Source of the DNA: Chloroflexota bacterium
GTDB taxonomy: Bacteria; Chloroflexota; Dehalococcoidia; GIF9; AB-539-J10
Length of the DNA: 64,000 nucleotides
Direction of reading: 5' to 3'
Assembly: GCA_013388845.1 (NCBI GenBank)
Contig: JACAEN010000011.1
Location: 1-64,000, forward strand
The position numbers and the translations under genes are program-made. Shown in pieces: positions 41,878 through 50,947 of this stretch. Under the pieces are notes generated by a model, which worked only from the letters and a program-made list of their open reading frames with translations, had not been told where the DNA came from and did no database searches. Position 1 is the first letter of the stretch. Every line of letters starts with the position of its first letter.

Positions 41878-43973
41878 GTTCTCACCTCCTGTTTTATTAT
41901 TGAATTTAGGTAAAGCCCTCCTATTTGTTCAGTAAAATTGTCCAGTGCCTCGGCAGCATCTGCCTCAGCAATACGCAGGTTAAACGTCTGCAAGCGCTGC
42001 GGCTCCAGACCAATCTGAGCCAGCACCTTTCTAACCTTCTCCACACGCTGGAGGACCCAGAAGGCGGTGTTTTCCCGACTGCATTGTTCCCCGCATCCCG
42101 CGATGAAAACTCCCTCTGCCCCCATCTCAAAGGCGCGTAATATGTGCACTTCTTCTAACTTGGCCACGCAGAGAATGGGCACTATCCAGATGCCAGCTTT
42201 GCCTTCCCTCCACAGGCTTGCCAACGCGCCCGTGCCAAAGAGCCCATATTGGCAGCAAAAGCCAATAATTAATGGTTTCGACTTCGATTCTGCGGCAGAC
42301 TTAAGGGCATGCTCCAGTTCCTCGTCTATATGTCTGCGGTCGTACGGCTTCCGCAAGACTATTGCCTTGGCTGGGCATTCCGCAACACATATGCCACAAG
42401 CTTGACATTGCTCAGCAGGTATCTGGATGCTTCCGGCATCATCTATGTAGGGCACGTGGTAGGGACAGACTCTGAGACAGGTAAGACAAGTGGCGCACTT
42501 ATCTTGGAACAATATCTCTGCTCCCATGCCGCAGCGCAGACAACGCCTAGCTTCATTGACAGCGGACTGCCAGTCATAAATTAGCTCCACCGTTGTGAAT
42601 TCATTCACTCTGGCTTCAGGGGGGAGGAACGGAGGCTCAAGCCTCTCAATTTTTTTTATCATCTCTATTGTCTTGGGAGAAAGTTCGCCCAACGAGCTTT
42701 TTTTCTCCCCTGTGTCAGCTAGAGGGTATCTGTGCTGGAGATAATCATCAATACGAAAAGCTGCTTGCCTACCACTGGCCAATGCTTGGGTTACAGTGGC
42801 GGGTCCGGTGACGGCATCCCCGCCGGCAAAAACCCCTGCCCGATTAGTAGTGAGTGTGACGGGGTCAACTTGAATTGTGCTGCCTCGCCCGATGCGAAGA
42901 CGAAAATCCTCAGAGAGTTGAGGCGCTTGCCCAATAGCGGTAATCAAAGTGTCAAACTCCGTATTGAATTCGCTGCCCTTGATTGGTATTGGACGTCGTC
43001 GGCCATCGGCATCGGGCTCCCCAAGCTCCATCTTTACGCAGGTCACATTCAAGTGCCCATTTTCTCGCTTTACCCTAATTGGTGTTACCAGGAACATGGT
43101 CTCTATGCCTTCCTCCAGAGCTTGCTCAATTTCGCTAGGGCTAGCCGGCATTTCCTCTCGGCTGCGTCGGTAGATAATACTCACTTTGTGCGCTCCCAGT
43201 CGAACAGCGGCGCGAGCAGCATCTATAGCGACGTTCCCACCACCAACTACGCCAACCCTGTCCCCTAGAGAGGGCTTAAGTCCCAGATTCACTTCACGGA
43301 GAAAAGTCGCCCCATCTATTACCCCGGGACTATCTTCCCCCTCTATTCCCATTCTAAGGCCCTGATGGGCGCCCACTGTGATAAAAACAGCTTTGTAAGC
43401 CATATCAAAAAGCAGATCCAGGGATACTACGCGGGTATTGGTCTTGATTTCGACGCCCATGTGAGTTAGCCTTTGGACTTCAGTATCCACTACCTCCCGA
43501 GGAAGGCGGTATTGTGGAATACCTACCCGGAGCATGCCCCCCGGTTCGGAATAAGCCTCGAAGATTGTTACTGGATAACCCAGCTTCCTGAGGTAGTAGG
43601 CACAAGCCAGCCCCGCTGGTCCAGACCCTACTACGGCAACCTTTTCGCTCTGTGTCGTTACGGCTTCAAGCTCTATCATCCTGTCACCGCCAAATTCCAC
43701 AGCGAACCTCTTTAATGCTCGGATGGCGATAGGTTCATCCACCTGGCTGCGACGGCAGGCATCCTCGCAAGGATGGGTGCATACATAGGCACAGATGGAA
43801 GGGAAGGGATTGCCATCTCTTATGACCTGTAGTGCTTCCATCACCTTCCCTTGGGCCACTAAATCAACATACTCGCCGATCTCCATGTGCAGCGGGCAAG
43901 CTGCCTGGCAAGGCGGGATAATGCTGTGTCCATAAGAAGCTTCCTTGATGCGGTTAACTTGATAATTATCCAT
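41874..43973 (-). CDS. GltD-like flavin/NAD(P) oxidoreductase fused to Fe-S and MvhD domains
   Basis: A 699-residue electron-transfer protein. Order: Cys-rich Fer4_20 domain (15-85), FAD domain with VGSGPAGLACAYYL near 114, NAD(P) domain with VVGGGNVAIDAARAA near 242 and RRSREEMPA (the arginines favour NADPH), FAGGDAVTGPATVTQ near 385, two [4Fe-4S] motifs CATCLTCLRVC and CQACGICVAEC near 490-530, then an MvhD-type domain near 565-699. MvhD is the subunit that links hydrogenase to heterodisulfide reductase. Its first cysteine motif is reduced to CCQYG, and later ones are in LCVAK and GCGEQC. It is followed by metV and metF, so it probably feeds NAD(P)H electrons to methylene-H4F reduction. Confidence 0.88.
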   Translation of the reverse strand: MDNYQVNRIKEASYGHSIIPPCQAACPLHMEIGEYVDLVAQGKVMEALQVIRDGNPFPSICAYVCTHPCEDACRRSQVDEPIAIRALKRFAVEFGGDRMIELEAVTTQSEKVAVVGSGPAGLACAYYLRKLGYPVTIFEAYSEPGGMLRVGIPQYRLPREVVDTEVQRLTHMGVEIKTNTRVVSLDLLFDMAYKAVFITVGAHQGLRMGIEGEDSPGVIDGATFLREVNLGLKPSLGDRVGVVGGGNVAIDAARAAVRLGAHKVSIIYRRSREEMPASPSEIEQALEEGIETMFLVTPIRVKRENGHLNVTCVKMELGEPDADGRRRPIPIKGSEFNTEFDTLITAIGQAPQLSEDFRLRIGRGSTIQVDPVTLTTNRAGVFAGGDAVTGPATVTQALASGRQAAFRIDDYLQHRYPLADTGEKKSSLGELSPKTIEMIKKIERLEPPFLPPEARVNEFTTVELIYDWQSAVNEARRCLRCGMGAEILFQDKCATCLTCLRVCPYHVPYIDDAGSIQIPAEQCQACGICVAECPAKAIVLRKPYDRRHIDEELEHALKSAAESKSKPLIIGFCCQYGLFGTGALASLWREGKAGIWIVPILCVAKLEEVHILRAFEMGAEGVFIAGCGEQCSRENTAFWVLQRVEKVRKVLAQIGLEPQRLQTFNLRIAEADAAEALDNFTEQIGGLYLNSIIKQEVRT

Positions 43974-44157
43974 AGTCCGGTATGGCTCCTACTCTGTTAA
44001 AAATTAGTCTTGGTTATAGGATAGCTTACGCTTGAAAGATGTAAAAGAGGCAATCCCGATAATGATGGATGGATTTTGTTCGGGAATTGTTGACGGATTA
44101 ACCCCTATTTTGCGATGGGAAAAACTCGTAGACCAAAGCAAACAGAGAAGGTTTTGC

Positions 44158-44811
44158 TCACACGGTGATAATGCCCTTACGTATGGCAAACCTGATAAGG
44201 TCAGCTTTATTGTGGATATTTAGCTTTTTCATCAGGTTGGTTTTGTGCGTCTCCACCGTCCTCAAGCTGATGACCAACATATCTGCTATCTCCTTAGCAG
44301 TATATCCCTCGGCAACGAGCTTAAGCATCTCCCTTTCTCTATCGGTCAGGTTCTGATAAGCGTCTTTTTCCCCTTCTATAGAGACTTTTTGCTGACATTC
44401 TTCAACAACAGCCGCAGCCGCCATAGGGGATAGAAAAGACCCTCCGTGATATACAGCTTGGATAGCTGAAGCGAGCTCAGAAAATGCTGCCGTCTTGCTA
44501 ATGAAGCCACGAGCTCCTGCTTCGATAGTCGGAACGATGTATTCTCTATCTTCATACTGGGTGAGTGCCAACACTTTTGTTGTTGGGAACCTCTTACGGA
44601 TCCTCCGCGTTGCTTCCAGCCCACTCATAATAGGCATGGCCAAATCCATGAGCACCACATCCGGGGCGAGCTCTTTCACCTTCTCCAAAGCCTCCCTGCC
44701 ATTTGCAGCTTCGCCCACTATCTGTATGTCGGCGACCAGCGCCAGCAAAGCACGGATTCCATCCCGCACCAAGGTGTGGTCATCAACTATCAAAACTTTT
44801 ATCTTTTGCAT
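44158..44811 (-). CDS. NarL-family response regulator
   Basis: A 217-residue regulator with a receiver domain (Asp56 in LMDLAMP, Lys in ISKTA near 105) and a LuxR-type helix-turn-helix at 155-212 (LTDREREMLKLVAEG, VETHKTNLMKKL). It overlaps the upstream histidine kinase gene by 29 bases, so it is that kinase's partner. The position before the metVF cluster suggests control of C1 or redox genes, though the targets are unknown. Confidence 0.93.
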   Translation of the reverse strand: MQKIKVLIVDDHTLVRDGIRALLALVADIQIVGEAANGREALEKVKELAPDVVLMDLAMPIMSGLEATRRIRKRFPTTKVLALTQYEDREYIVPTIEAGARGFISKTAAFSELASAIQAVYHGGSFLSPMAAAAVVEECQQKVSIEGEKDAYQNLTDREREMLKLVAEGYTAKEIADMLVISLRTVETHKTNLMKKLNIHNKADLIRFAIRKGIITV

Positions 44812-46444
44812 CCGCCGTAAATCCTTTTAGTGGAACTTTCACAACAATTCTCGTCCCTTTCCCCGGCTGGGACTTAATGCTACACCTGCCGCCGACTAAA
44901 CGAGCCCTTTCTTTCATAGTAAATAAGCCTGCCCCCCGACCACCTTTATCTACCCTTGTAATCTTACTAACATCAAAACCTTTGCCGTCATCTTTGATGT
45001 CCAATACACATTCACGGGCATCGCATTCTAACCTGATAGAGACGTTCTTCGCTTGGGCGTGCTCCAGGATGTTGCCTATTATCCCTTGAGAGATACGGAA
45101 AAGCGTTACTTCTACTTCTGTGGGCAAGCGCTCTTCAGCTCCTTTGAATTCCGTAGATATGTTGGTCCCCAAAGGTTCCAAGTTATCCTTAGCGTAGCGG
45201 CTGATGGCTGCCGGTAATCCAAGCTCATCCAACAAGGTGGGGCGGAGTTCCTTCATCAGCTTTACTATCTCATTTTGAGTGTAAACTGCCAGAGACTGTA
45301 TCTTTTGAAGCTTGCTGATGAAATCGGCGTCTATAATGCCATCGGTTTCCGCCTTTGTTATGGCAGCTTGAAGGTTTAAGGTCAGGCTGGTAAGAGCTTG
45401 GCTGGTCTCATCATGCAGCTCCCGGGCAAGCCGTTTGCGCTCCTCCTCTTGAGCCGTCAGGGCGTGCTGAAGGAGAGTTTGGTATCTTTCTCTGCCTAGC
45501 TCCAATCTCTGGTATAGACGGGCTTGTTCAATGGCCGTGCCAAGCTGACAACCAATTGAATTCAGGAGGTACATATCCTCTGCGGAAAATTGGCCTGGTA
45601 CATGGGCGGCCACATTCATCACGCCTACAACCTTGTCCTTGGCTTTTAAGGGAACGCTAACAAACCCTCTAAGACCCTCTGTACTCACCAGGTCTGGATA
45701 GGCAACCCGTGGGTCCTTGGAAATATCTTGCAATACAACCGGCTCCCCGGTTTGGGCTACCCTTCCTGCCACTCCTTCGCCCAGCCTCATCTTCACCTGC
45801 TCAACGTATTTAACAGAGAGGCCACGGTATACCCGGTAGCTTAGCATTTGGGTTTGCTCATGAAGAAGCAGTATCCCCCCTGTGGTAGCACCGATGATTT
45901 CCAGCACGGTGTCTAGGGCGATATTCAAGATGGCATCTAAGTCCCACAACCCACTAGTGGCGGTGGAAATACGATTCAGGGCATGGAGATGGTGATGACG
46001 CCTTAGAATTTGATTCTCTAACTCCCGTTCTGCGGTGACATCTTTTCTCAGTTCGACAAATGCATTGATATCGCCTTGGTTGTCCCTAAGGGGATAAACG
46101 GTGATTTTGACATACCTGTTAGACGTCGTCTCAGTACCAAGTGCATGTTCGGGAGAAATAATTGTCGCCGGCTCGTTACTTTGAAGCACCTTGGCGAGGG
46201 GGCATTTCCATAGAGGGAAGCTACAAGGATTGTTCCTGCCCTCGAAGACTTCGTAGCAGAGATTGCCAATAAATGGTTTGCTCTCGGGCAAGCTCTGCTT
46301 CATAGCTAGGTTGGCAAAGTTAACACGGTATTGCCTATCGATGACAAAAAGCTTGTCTTCTATGCCATCCACGACATCCTGCAAGTTCATGTCCCAACTT
46401 GTAGTTTCACCAGCTTGCCGAATTGCTGCTTTCTTTTGATCCAT
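44783..46444 (-). CDS. Cytoplasmic PAS-GAF histidine kinase, HisKA_3 type
   Basis: A 553-residue kinase without membrane segments. A PAS domain (18-140) carries the cysteines in LCYEVF, NPCSF and WKCPL, as in PAS domains thought to sense redox. A GAF domain follows (155-320), then the HisKA_3 dimer region with His344 in ARELHDETSQ and an ATP-binding domain with DDGKGFD and GAGLFTMKERA. The N box reads SQGIIGNILEHA. Phosphotransfer to the neighbouring NarL-type regulator is expected. ATG 46444 has GAGG five bases upstream. Confidence 0.93.
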   Translation of the reverse strand: MDQKKAAIRQAGETTSWDMNLQDVVDGIEDKLFVIDRQYRVNFANLAMKQSLPESKPFIGNLCYEVFEGRNNPCSFPLWKCPLAKVLQSNEPATIISPEHALGTETTSNRYVKITVYPLRDNQGDINAFVELRKDVTAERELENQILRRHHHLHALNRISTATSGLWDLDAILNIALDTVLEIIGATTGGILLLHEQTQMLSYRVYRGLSVKYVEQVKMRLGEGVAGRVAQTGEPVVLQDISKDPRVAYPDLVSTEGLRGFVSVPLKAKDKVVGVMNVAAHVPGQFSAEDMYLLNSIGCQLGTAIEQARLYQRLELGRERYQTLLQHALTAQEEERKRLARELHDETSQALTSLTLNLQAAITKAETDGIIDADFISKLQKIQSLAVYTQNEIVKLMKELRPTLLDELGLPAAISRYAKDNLEPLGTNISTEFKGAEERLPTEVEVTLFRISQGIIGNILEHAQAKNVSIRLECDARECVLDIKDDGKGFDVSKITRVDKGGRGAGLFTMKERARLVGGRCSIKSQPGKGTRIVVKVPLKGFTADAKDKSFDS

Positions 46445-46481
46445 TATCGCCTCAGCTCCTCTAGGATTCTTACAGGAATAA

Positions 46482-46509
46482 AGTATCTCAGAAGTGCCAA
46501 ACTTGTCAA
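46482..46509 (-). promoter_or_regulatory. Promoter of the kinase-regulator pair
   Basis: Minus-strand TTGACA (46509-46504) and GATACT (46487-46482) with 16 bases between, about 40 bases before the kinase start. Confidence 0.5.
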
Positions 46510-46572
46510 AATTGAGTATAAACCGTTGGCTAGATGAAGCTATTTATCGCGATTTTCCCAGAGTGTAAACTC

Positions 46573-46581
46573 ATGCTATAC
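46573..46581 (+). promoter_or_regulatory. Extended -10 promoter of the MBL hydrolase
   Basis: TGC then TATACT (46576-46581); no good -35, as common with extended -10 sites. Confidence 0.4.
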
Positions 46582-46619
46582 TTCACGGATTCAACCGTTG
46601 AATTGCCGGAGAAAAAGCG

Positions 46620-47243
46620 ATGATTGTAAAAATGCTAGTGGTTGGTCCTTTGGCCTCTAACTGCTATATCGTTGGTTCAACTTCAACCAAGCAAGGGATG
46701 ATTATCGACCCGGGTGCCGAACCTAGAACTATTCTCAGAACGGTGCGAGAAACGGGCTTATCCATATCCTTAATTGTAATAACCCATGCCCACATTGACC
46801 ATGTCGATGCTCTTGGTGAGGTTAAAGAAAGGACTAAGGCCCAGTTTGCCCTTCATGAGGCAGAGCAGAAATTATTGTCTGCCGCCCCCATGCATGTTCT
46901 AACGTCGCTTGGTCTCTCCCCGTTTAGGTCACCTCCCAAACCAGACAGGTTACTCAGGGGTGGTGACCTCATAGATAGAGACGACTTACACTTCGAAGTC
47001 CTCCATACTCCCGGACACACTCCTGGCGGAATCTGTCTTTCCGGGCATGGGGTAGTCTTTAGCGGCGATACTCTGTTTAACTGTGGAATCGGCAGAACCG
47101 ACTTTCCCGGTGGCAGCTACGAACGTCTGATGAGGAGCATTCGCGAAAAGCTTATGGTCTTGCCTGACGAAACCATTGTCTATCCCGGCCACGGACCTCC
47201 TACCACTATTGGCGATGAGCGTCGAGGAAATCCCTTCCTCTAG
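46620..47243 (+). CDS. Metallo-beta-lactamase-fold hydrolase (glyoxalase II-like)
   Basis: A 207-residue MBL-fold protein. Metal ligands are THAHIDH near residue 58-64, HTPGHTPGG near 130, SGDTLF near 149 and a His in YPGHGP near 190, the set of the YcbL/glyoxalase II group. The substrate, a thioester or lactone, is not clear. GGAG at 46608 is well placed before the ATG. It is the only rightward gene in this stretch and is probably transcribed alone. Confidence 0.88.
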   Translation: MIVKMLVVGPLASNCYIVGSTSTKQGMIIDPGAEPRTILRTVRETGLSISLIVITHAHIDHVDALGEVKERTKAQFALHEAEQKLLSAAPMHVLTSLGLSPFRSPPKPDRLLRGGDLIDRDDLHFEVLHTPGHTPGGICLSGHGVVFSGDTLFNCGIGRTDFPGGSYERLMRSIREKLMVLPDETIVYPGHGPPTTIGDERRGNPFL

Positions 47244-47244
47244 G

Positions 47245-47267
47245 AGTATCCCTTCTAGATACTTTTG
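47245..47267 (+). terminator. Weak terminator after the MBL gene
   Basis: AGTATC (47245-47250) pairs with GATACT (47258-47263), followed by TTTG. Short stem, so only a candidate. Confidence 0.35.
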
Positions 47268-47323
47268 ATGGCCCTTCGCTTTTGCTGATACTGCTTCGTT
47301 TCTCTTGGGACATATTTGCTCAA

Positions 47324-48493
47324 TCAAGGGATATTGCGTAGATAATTACGATAGTTTGCCAGGGTCTCTTTTAGGTTGTCACCGCCGAATTTCTCCAGGC
47401 AGGCATCAGCGAGGACGATAGCCAGCATGGCTTCGCCAATTATCCCGGCGGCTGGCACAACACAAATATCGCTGCGCTCATAGTGAGCCTTGGCTACTTT
47501 GCCGCTGCGCAGGTCTATCGAGGGTAAGGGTTTAGCCAGAGTAGCGATAGGTTTGACTGCTGCCCTCACTATTATATCCTCGCCATTGGTTATACCACCT
47601 TCGATACCGCCAGCACGATTAGTGACATGTTGCCAGGGGAGCCCTTTTGCTTCGTGACGTGGATCGGGTTTGATGACATCGTGAGCTTGCGAACCTCTAA
47701 GCTCGGCTAAAGAAAATCCCGCCCCAATTTCCACTCCTTTTACGGCATTTATGCTCATTATGGCTTGGGCAATCCGGCCATCAAGACGGCGGTCCCAGCT
47801 GACGTGGCTGCCTAATCCGATGGGAACATTCGTCGCAATCACCTCAAAAATGCCTCCCAATGTGTCCCCGTTGGTTTTGGCCTCATCGATGGCTGACATC
47901 ATTGCCTTTTCCAGCTTGGCGTTAGCGCAACGGACTGGGGAAGCTTCTACTTGCTGCCAGTCTACAGGGTCTGTTTTGCTTCGTTCCCAGTGATGTCGCC
48001 CAATCGCTATGGTATGGCTATGAATAGCAATGCCCAACTCCTCTAGGAGTCTTCGGGCTACGGCTCCGACAGCTACTCGGGCGGCTGTTTCCCGAGCACT
48101 GGCTCTTTCTATGATAGGCCTGATATCATCGAGACCATATTTAGTCACTCCGGCTAGGTCGGCATGTCCCGGACGGGGACAAGTTACAGGCTCAGCCTCT
48201 CTCACTACCGGGGAGACGCTTAATTGTTCCTGCCAGTTTTGCCAATCTCGGTTAGTGATAAAGAGCGCGATGGGGCTGCCTATAGTGAGACCGTACCTAA
48301 CGCCAGCCATAATTTCCGCCTTATCCTCTTCAATCTTCATACGAGGACCACGCCCATAGCCTTGCTGGCGGCGTTTGAGTTGCTTGTTAATATATTCCAC
48401 TTCCAGAGGTAAGTCGGCTACCATCCCTTCCACGATGGCTACCAACCCCTTTCCGTGGGATTCCCCAGCGGTAAGAAAACGAAATTGTCCCAT
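47324..48493 (-). CDS. aroC: Chorismate synthase
   Basis: AroC (389 residues) makes chorismate from EPSP with reduced flavin. GESHGKGLVAIVEG near residue 11 carries the first conserved His, RRQQGYGRGPRM near 42 and RPGHADLAGVTKYGLDD near 110 follow, with RASARETAARVAVGA near 131 and GGIEGGITNGEDI near 295. Last gene in the leftward alaS-ruvX-aroE-sppA-aroC series. It pairs with aroE in the shikimate pathway. Confidence 0.96.
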   Translation of the reverse strand: MGQFRFLTAGESHGKGLVAIVEGMVADLPLEVEYINKQLKRRQQGYGRGPRMKIEEDKAEIMAGVRYGLTIGSPIALFITNRDWQNWQEQLSVSPVVREAEPVTCPRPGHADLAGVTKYGLDDIRPIIERASARETAARVAVGAVARRLLEELGIAIHSHTIAIGRHHWERSKTDPVDWQQVEASPVRCANAKLEKAMMSAIDEAKTNGDTLGGIFEVIATNVPIGLGSHVSWDRRLDGRIAQAIMSINAVKGVEIGAGFSLAELRGSQAHDVIKPDPRHEAKGLPWQHVTNRAGGIEGGITNGEDIIVRAAVKPIATLAKPLPSIDLRSGKVAKAHYERSDICVVPAAGIIGEAMLAIVLADACLEKFGGDNLKETLANYRNYLRNIP

Positions 48494-48534
48494 TAAATTA
48501 ACCCCATAAATTCGACTTCAAATTTAACCGGGTT

Positions 48535-48562
48535 CCCGCGAAAATCACAAGAATTTCGCGGG
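48535..48562. repeat. Palindrome of the CCCACGAAAATC family, inverted copy
   Basis: CCCGCGAAAATC-ACAA-GAATTTCGCGGG, 11 of 12 pairs. The loop ACAA is the complement of TTGT in the 18269 copy, so this copy is in reverse orientation. It lies between sppA and aroC. Confidence 0.7.
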
Positions 48563-48567
48563 TGGAG

Positions 48568-49497
48568 TCAGCTTTGATATAGAAACAGAGGTTGCCTGTA
48601 ATTATGATTCAAGATTTCCAAGAGAATTATATCTTGGGCACTCAATCCCGATAACCTCACCTTTATAGCATCGGCAAGTCCTAGCAGCGACCATATTGTT
48701 AACTTAGGTGGTTGGTAATACTCCACCATCGCAGTTTCGAGGCCAGCCAGTTCCATTGCCAAATCCGTAGCTGTATTTAGGTCGCCCAGCTCGTCAACCA
48801 GCCCCAACTCTTTGGCTTCGGTACCAGTGTAAATTTGCCCTGTAGCTAGGTTTCTAACCTCCTCCTTGCTTAGCCCTCTGCCCTCAGCTACCACATCGAC
48901 AAATTGCTCATAATACTCATCAACCAGTTCCTGCATGATTTCCTGCTCCTCCGGCGTCAACTCCCTGAATCCCCAATACATGTCTTTATATTTGCCACCT
49001 TTGAAGATTTCTATCTGGATGCCCAGCTTCTCCAAAAGCTCCTCGATGTTCGTTACTGCTGAGATAACTCCAATGCTGCCGGTCATGGTGGTAGGAAGGG
49101 CGACAATCTTATCTGCTTTGGTTGAGATATAGTAGCCGCCTGAAGCAGCTGTGCCACCCATGCTTATTACAATGGGAACGGATTTTGTCTCCTTAATTCT
49201 TTCTATCTCCCAGAGGATTTCTTGGCAAGGCGCTATCTCCCCGCCAGGGCTCTCTATACGGAGGACAATCGCTTTGACTGCTGGATCTCCCTCGGCTCTT
49301 GTTAAATAATCCCTCACCAGCTTCGGGGTAATGACTGAGCCAGAGAACAACGAAGACTCCTCTGTCGTAATAGACCCAGTGAGCGGGATGACAACAATCT
49401 TACCCGTCACTGGTCTGGGGATGCAGAGAAGCGGAATCAATATTGCTGCAAGCACAGCTACTATGACTACACTGATAATGATGGCCTTTTTTTTCAC
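48568..49497 (-). CDS. sppA: Signal peptide peptidase SppA, short form
   Basis: SppA (309 residues) is a membrane-bound serine protease that clears signal peptides. Residues 4-26 form the membrane anchor. The nucleophile Ser is in GGTAASGGYY near 116-125 and the general base Lys in KGGKYKDMYWG near 170. This is the Bacillus-like half-size enzyme, in contrast to the doubled E. coli protein. ATGA overlap with aroE upstream. Confidence 0.92.
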   Translation of the reverse strand: MKKKAIIISVVIVAVLAAILIPLLCIPRPVTGKIVVIPLTGSITTEESSLFSGSVITPKLVRDYLTRAEGDPAVKAIVLRIESPGGEIAPCQEILWEIERIKETKSVPIVISMGGTAASGGYYISTKADKIVALPTTMTGSIGVISAVTNIEELLEKLGIQIEIFKGGKYKDMYWGFRELTPEEQEIMQELVDEYYEQFVDVVAEGRGLSKEEVRNLATGQIYTGTEAKELGLVDELGDLNTATDLAMELAGLETAMVEYYQPPKLTIWSLLGLADAIKVRLSGLSAQDIILLEILNHNYRQPLFLYQS

Positions 49498-50384
49498 CTT
49501 TTCCCTCCTGTCAATATTTCCTTGGCTTTATTGAACATTATATCAACTGGAGCTTCCTTTCCTGTCCACAGTTTGAAGGAAGCCGCTCCCTGATATACTA
49601 ACATAGGTAGACCGCCAAGTATATTGGCCCCGGCTTTTTGTGCTAACTTCAATAGAGGCGTTAGCCAGGGGTTATATACCAGGTCATAAACTAAGACACC
49701 CCTAGGAATTACTTCAAGACTCAAAGGAGATTGGCCTTCTTGAGAACTATGCTTCATCCCTATGGTAGTGCAATGAACTATTAAATCGCAGTTGTCAAAA
49801 GTTTTGGCTGAACTTAGATTTTGCCACTGAAAAGCAGTGACATTCGTCTTCAAATCCTTTGAACTAGGTGAAGCCCTTTTGATGTGCCTCACCAGATTTT
49901 CTACCAGTGCTGTAGCTCGCTCAAAGATACCATCAGTAATAGCCAGTGAAGCTACCTTCCTTTGCACCAGGACGAAACTTACTGCCCTACCTGCCCCGCC
50001 AGCCCCTAGGATGACCACATGTTTTCCTTCAGGGTCGAAGTGTCCTTCTTTGTCCAGCGCCTCAATGAAACCGTGGGCGTCAGTATTAAAACCCACGAGC
50101 CTATCATCTTTTTTGACTATGGTATTGACAGCGCCGATTGAACTTGCCAGGTCATCAACTTCATCTAATAAAGGAAGAACAGCCTCTTTGTAGGGCACAG
50201 TTACGTTAGCTCCAACATTTTGGGGTTTTCTTAAACCATTCACTGTGTCTGGAAGTTGGGCTGGGCTTGTCTCCCAAGCTTCATAGCGAATATCAAGTCC
50301 ATAATAATCTAGGGCTGCCTGCTGGAAATAAGGAGAGATAGAATGCTTAAGGGGGTGACCGATGAGACCTATGTATCTCGGCAT
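49494..50384 (-). CDS. aroE: Shikimate dehydrogenase
   Basis: AroE (296 residues) reduces 3-dehydroshikimate with NADPH. GHPLKHSISPYFQQAA near residue 9 binds the substrate, ANVTVPYKEAV near 60 holds the catalytic Lys, NTDAHGFIEAL near 100 follows, and the NADP loop is ILGAGGAGRAVSF near 125. Three bases separate it from ruvX and it overlaps sppA, so it belongs to the alaS operon. Confidence 0.95.
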   Translation of the reverse strand: MPRYIGLIGHPLKHSISPYFQQAALDYYGLDIRYEAWETSPAQLPDTVNGLRKPQNVGANVTVPYKEAVLPLLDEVDDLASSIGAVNTIVKKDDRLVGFNTDAHGFIEALDKEGHFDPEGKHVVILGAGGAGRAVSFVLVQRKVASLAITDGIFERATALVENLVRHIKRASPSSKDLKTNVTAFQWQNLSSAKTFDNCDLIVHCTTIGMKHSSQEGQSPLSLEVIPRGVLVYDLVYNPWLTPLLKLAQKAGANILGGLPMLVYQGAASFKLWTGKEAPVDIMFNKAKEILTGGKR

Positions 50385-50387
50385 CGC

Positions 50388-50882
50388 TCAAGTTCCTTCG
50401 CTGTTGCTCCGTCGGTGGCTATCCAGAAAACCCTGGAGGATAATGGCGGCTGCTATGGCATCTACTTTGGCTTTAAGCGGAAAGCTGTGATTTCTGGCTC
50501 CTCTTTTTGCCCCGGAGCGCGGTTTATTTCCCTGGCCACCGGGCCCCATTTTCAAACGCTCGGCAGCTTTGGTGGAGAGTCGTTCATCCCATAGTTGCAC
50601 ATCAAGTTGGTTGAGATTGCTTCGCTTCGCTCGCCGTGACAATTTGTCAGCGAAAGCTGTCACCTTACTGGCTTGTTTTCCTATCTCGCCATTTAGACGG
50701 CGAGGCAAGCCAACTACAATGCACTCTGCTTTATATTGCTCCACGAGCTTGAGAATCTCATCTATAGAAGCATCTTCGTCTTTATTGGACAGCACAGTTA
50801 GCGGGGTCGCCAAAATCCCTTGGGGGTCGCTTATGGCTACTCCGGTTCTCCTATCTCCGATATCTAGCCCCAAACTGCGCAT
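50388..50882 (-). CDS. ruvX: Holliday junction resolvase-like / pre-16S rRNA nuclease (YqgF)
   Basis: RuvX/YqgF (164 residues from ATG 50882) of the RNase H-like fold; the family takes part in pre-16S rRNA processing or junction resolution. LGLDIGDRRTGVAISD near residue 4 carries the first catalytic acid, VVGLPRRLNGEIG near 56, WDERLSTKAAE near 97 and KVDAIAAAIILQ near the end hold the others. The start is set at MRSLGLDIG since GGAG lies just before it; GTG 50900 would place residues in a repeat. Confidence 0.92.
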   Translation of the reverse strand: MRSLGLDIGDRRTGVAISDPQGILATPLTVLSNKDEDASIDEILKLVEQYKAECIVVGLPRRLNGEIGKQASKVTAFADKLSRRAKRSNLNQLDVQLWDERLSTKAAERLKMGPGGQGNKPRSGAKRGARNHSFPLKAKVDAIAAAIILQGFLDSHRRSNSEGT

Positions 50883-50895
50883 TCCCACTCCGCCT

Positions 50896-50934
50896 GTCAC
50901 CCTTCGCCCCGATTTTACCGGGGCTCAGGGTGAC
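50896..50934. repeat. Hairpin repeat between alaS and ruvX
   Basis: GTCACCCT (50896-50903) and AGGGTGAC (50927-50934) enclose GCCCCG and CGGGGC (50906-50911, 50919-50924). It is in the style of the 6576 and 53671 repeats. Confidence 0.7.
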
Positions 50935-50947
50935 AGAACAACCAATC

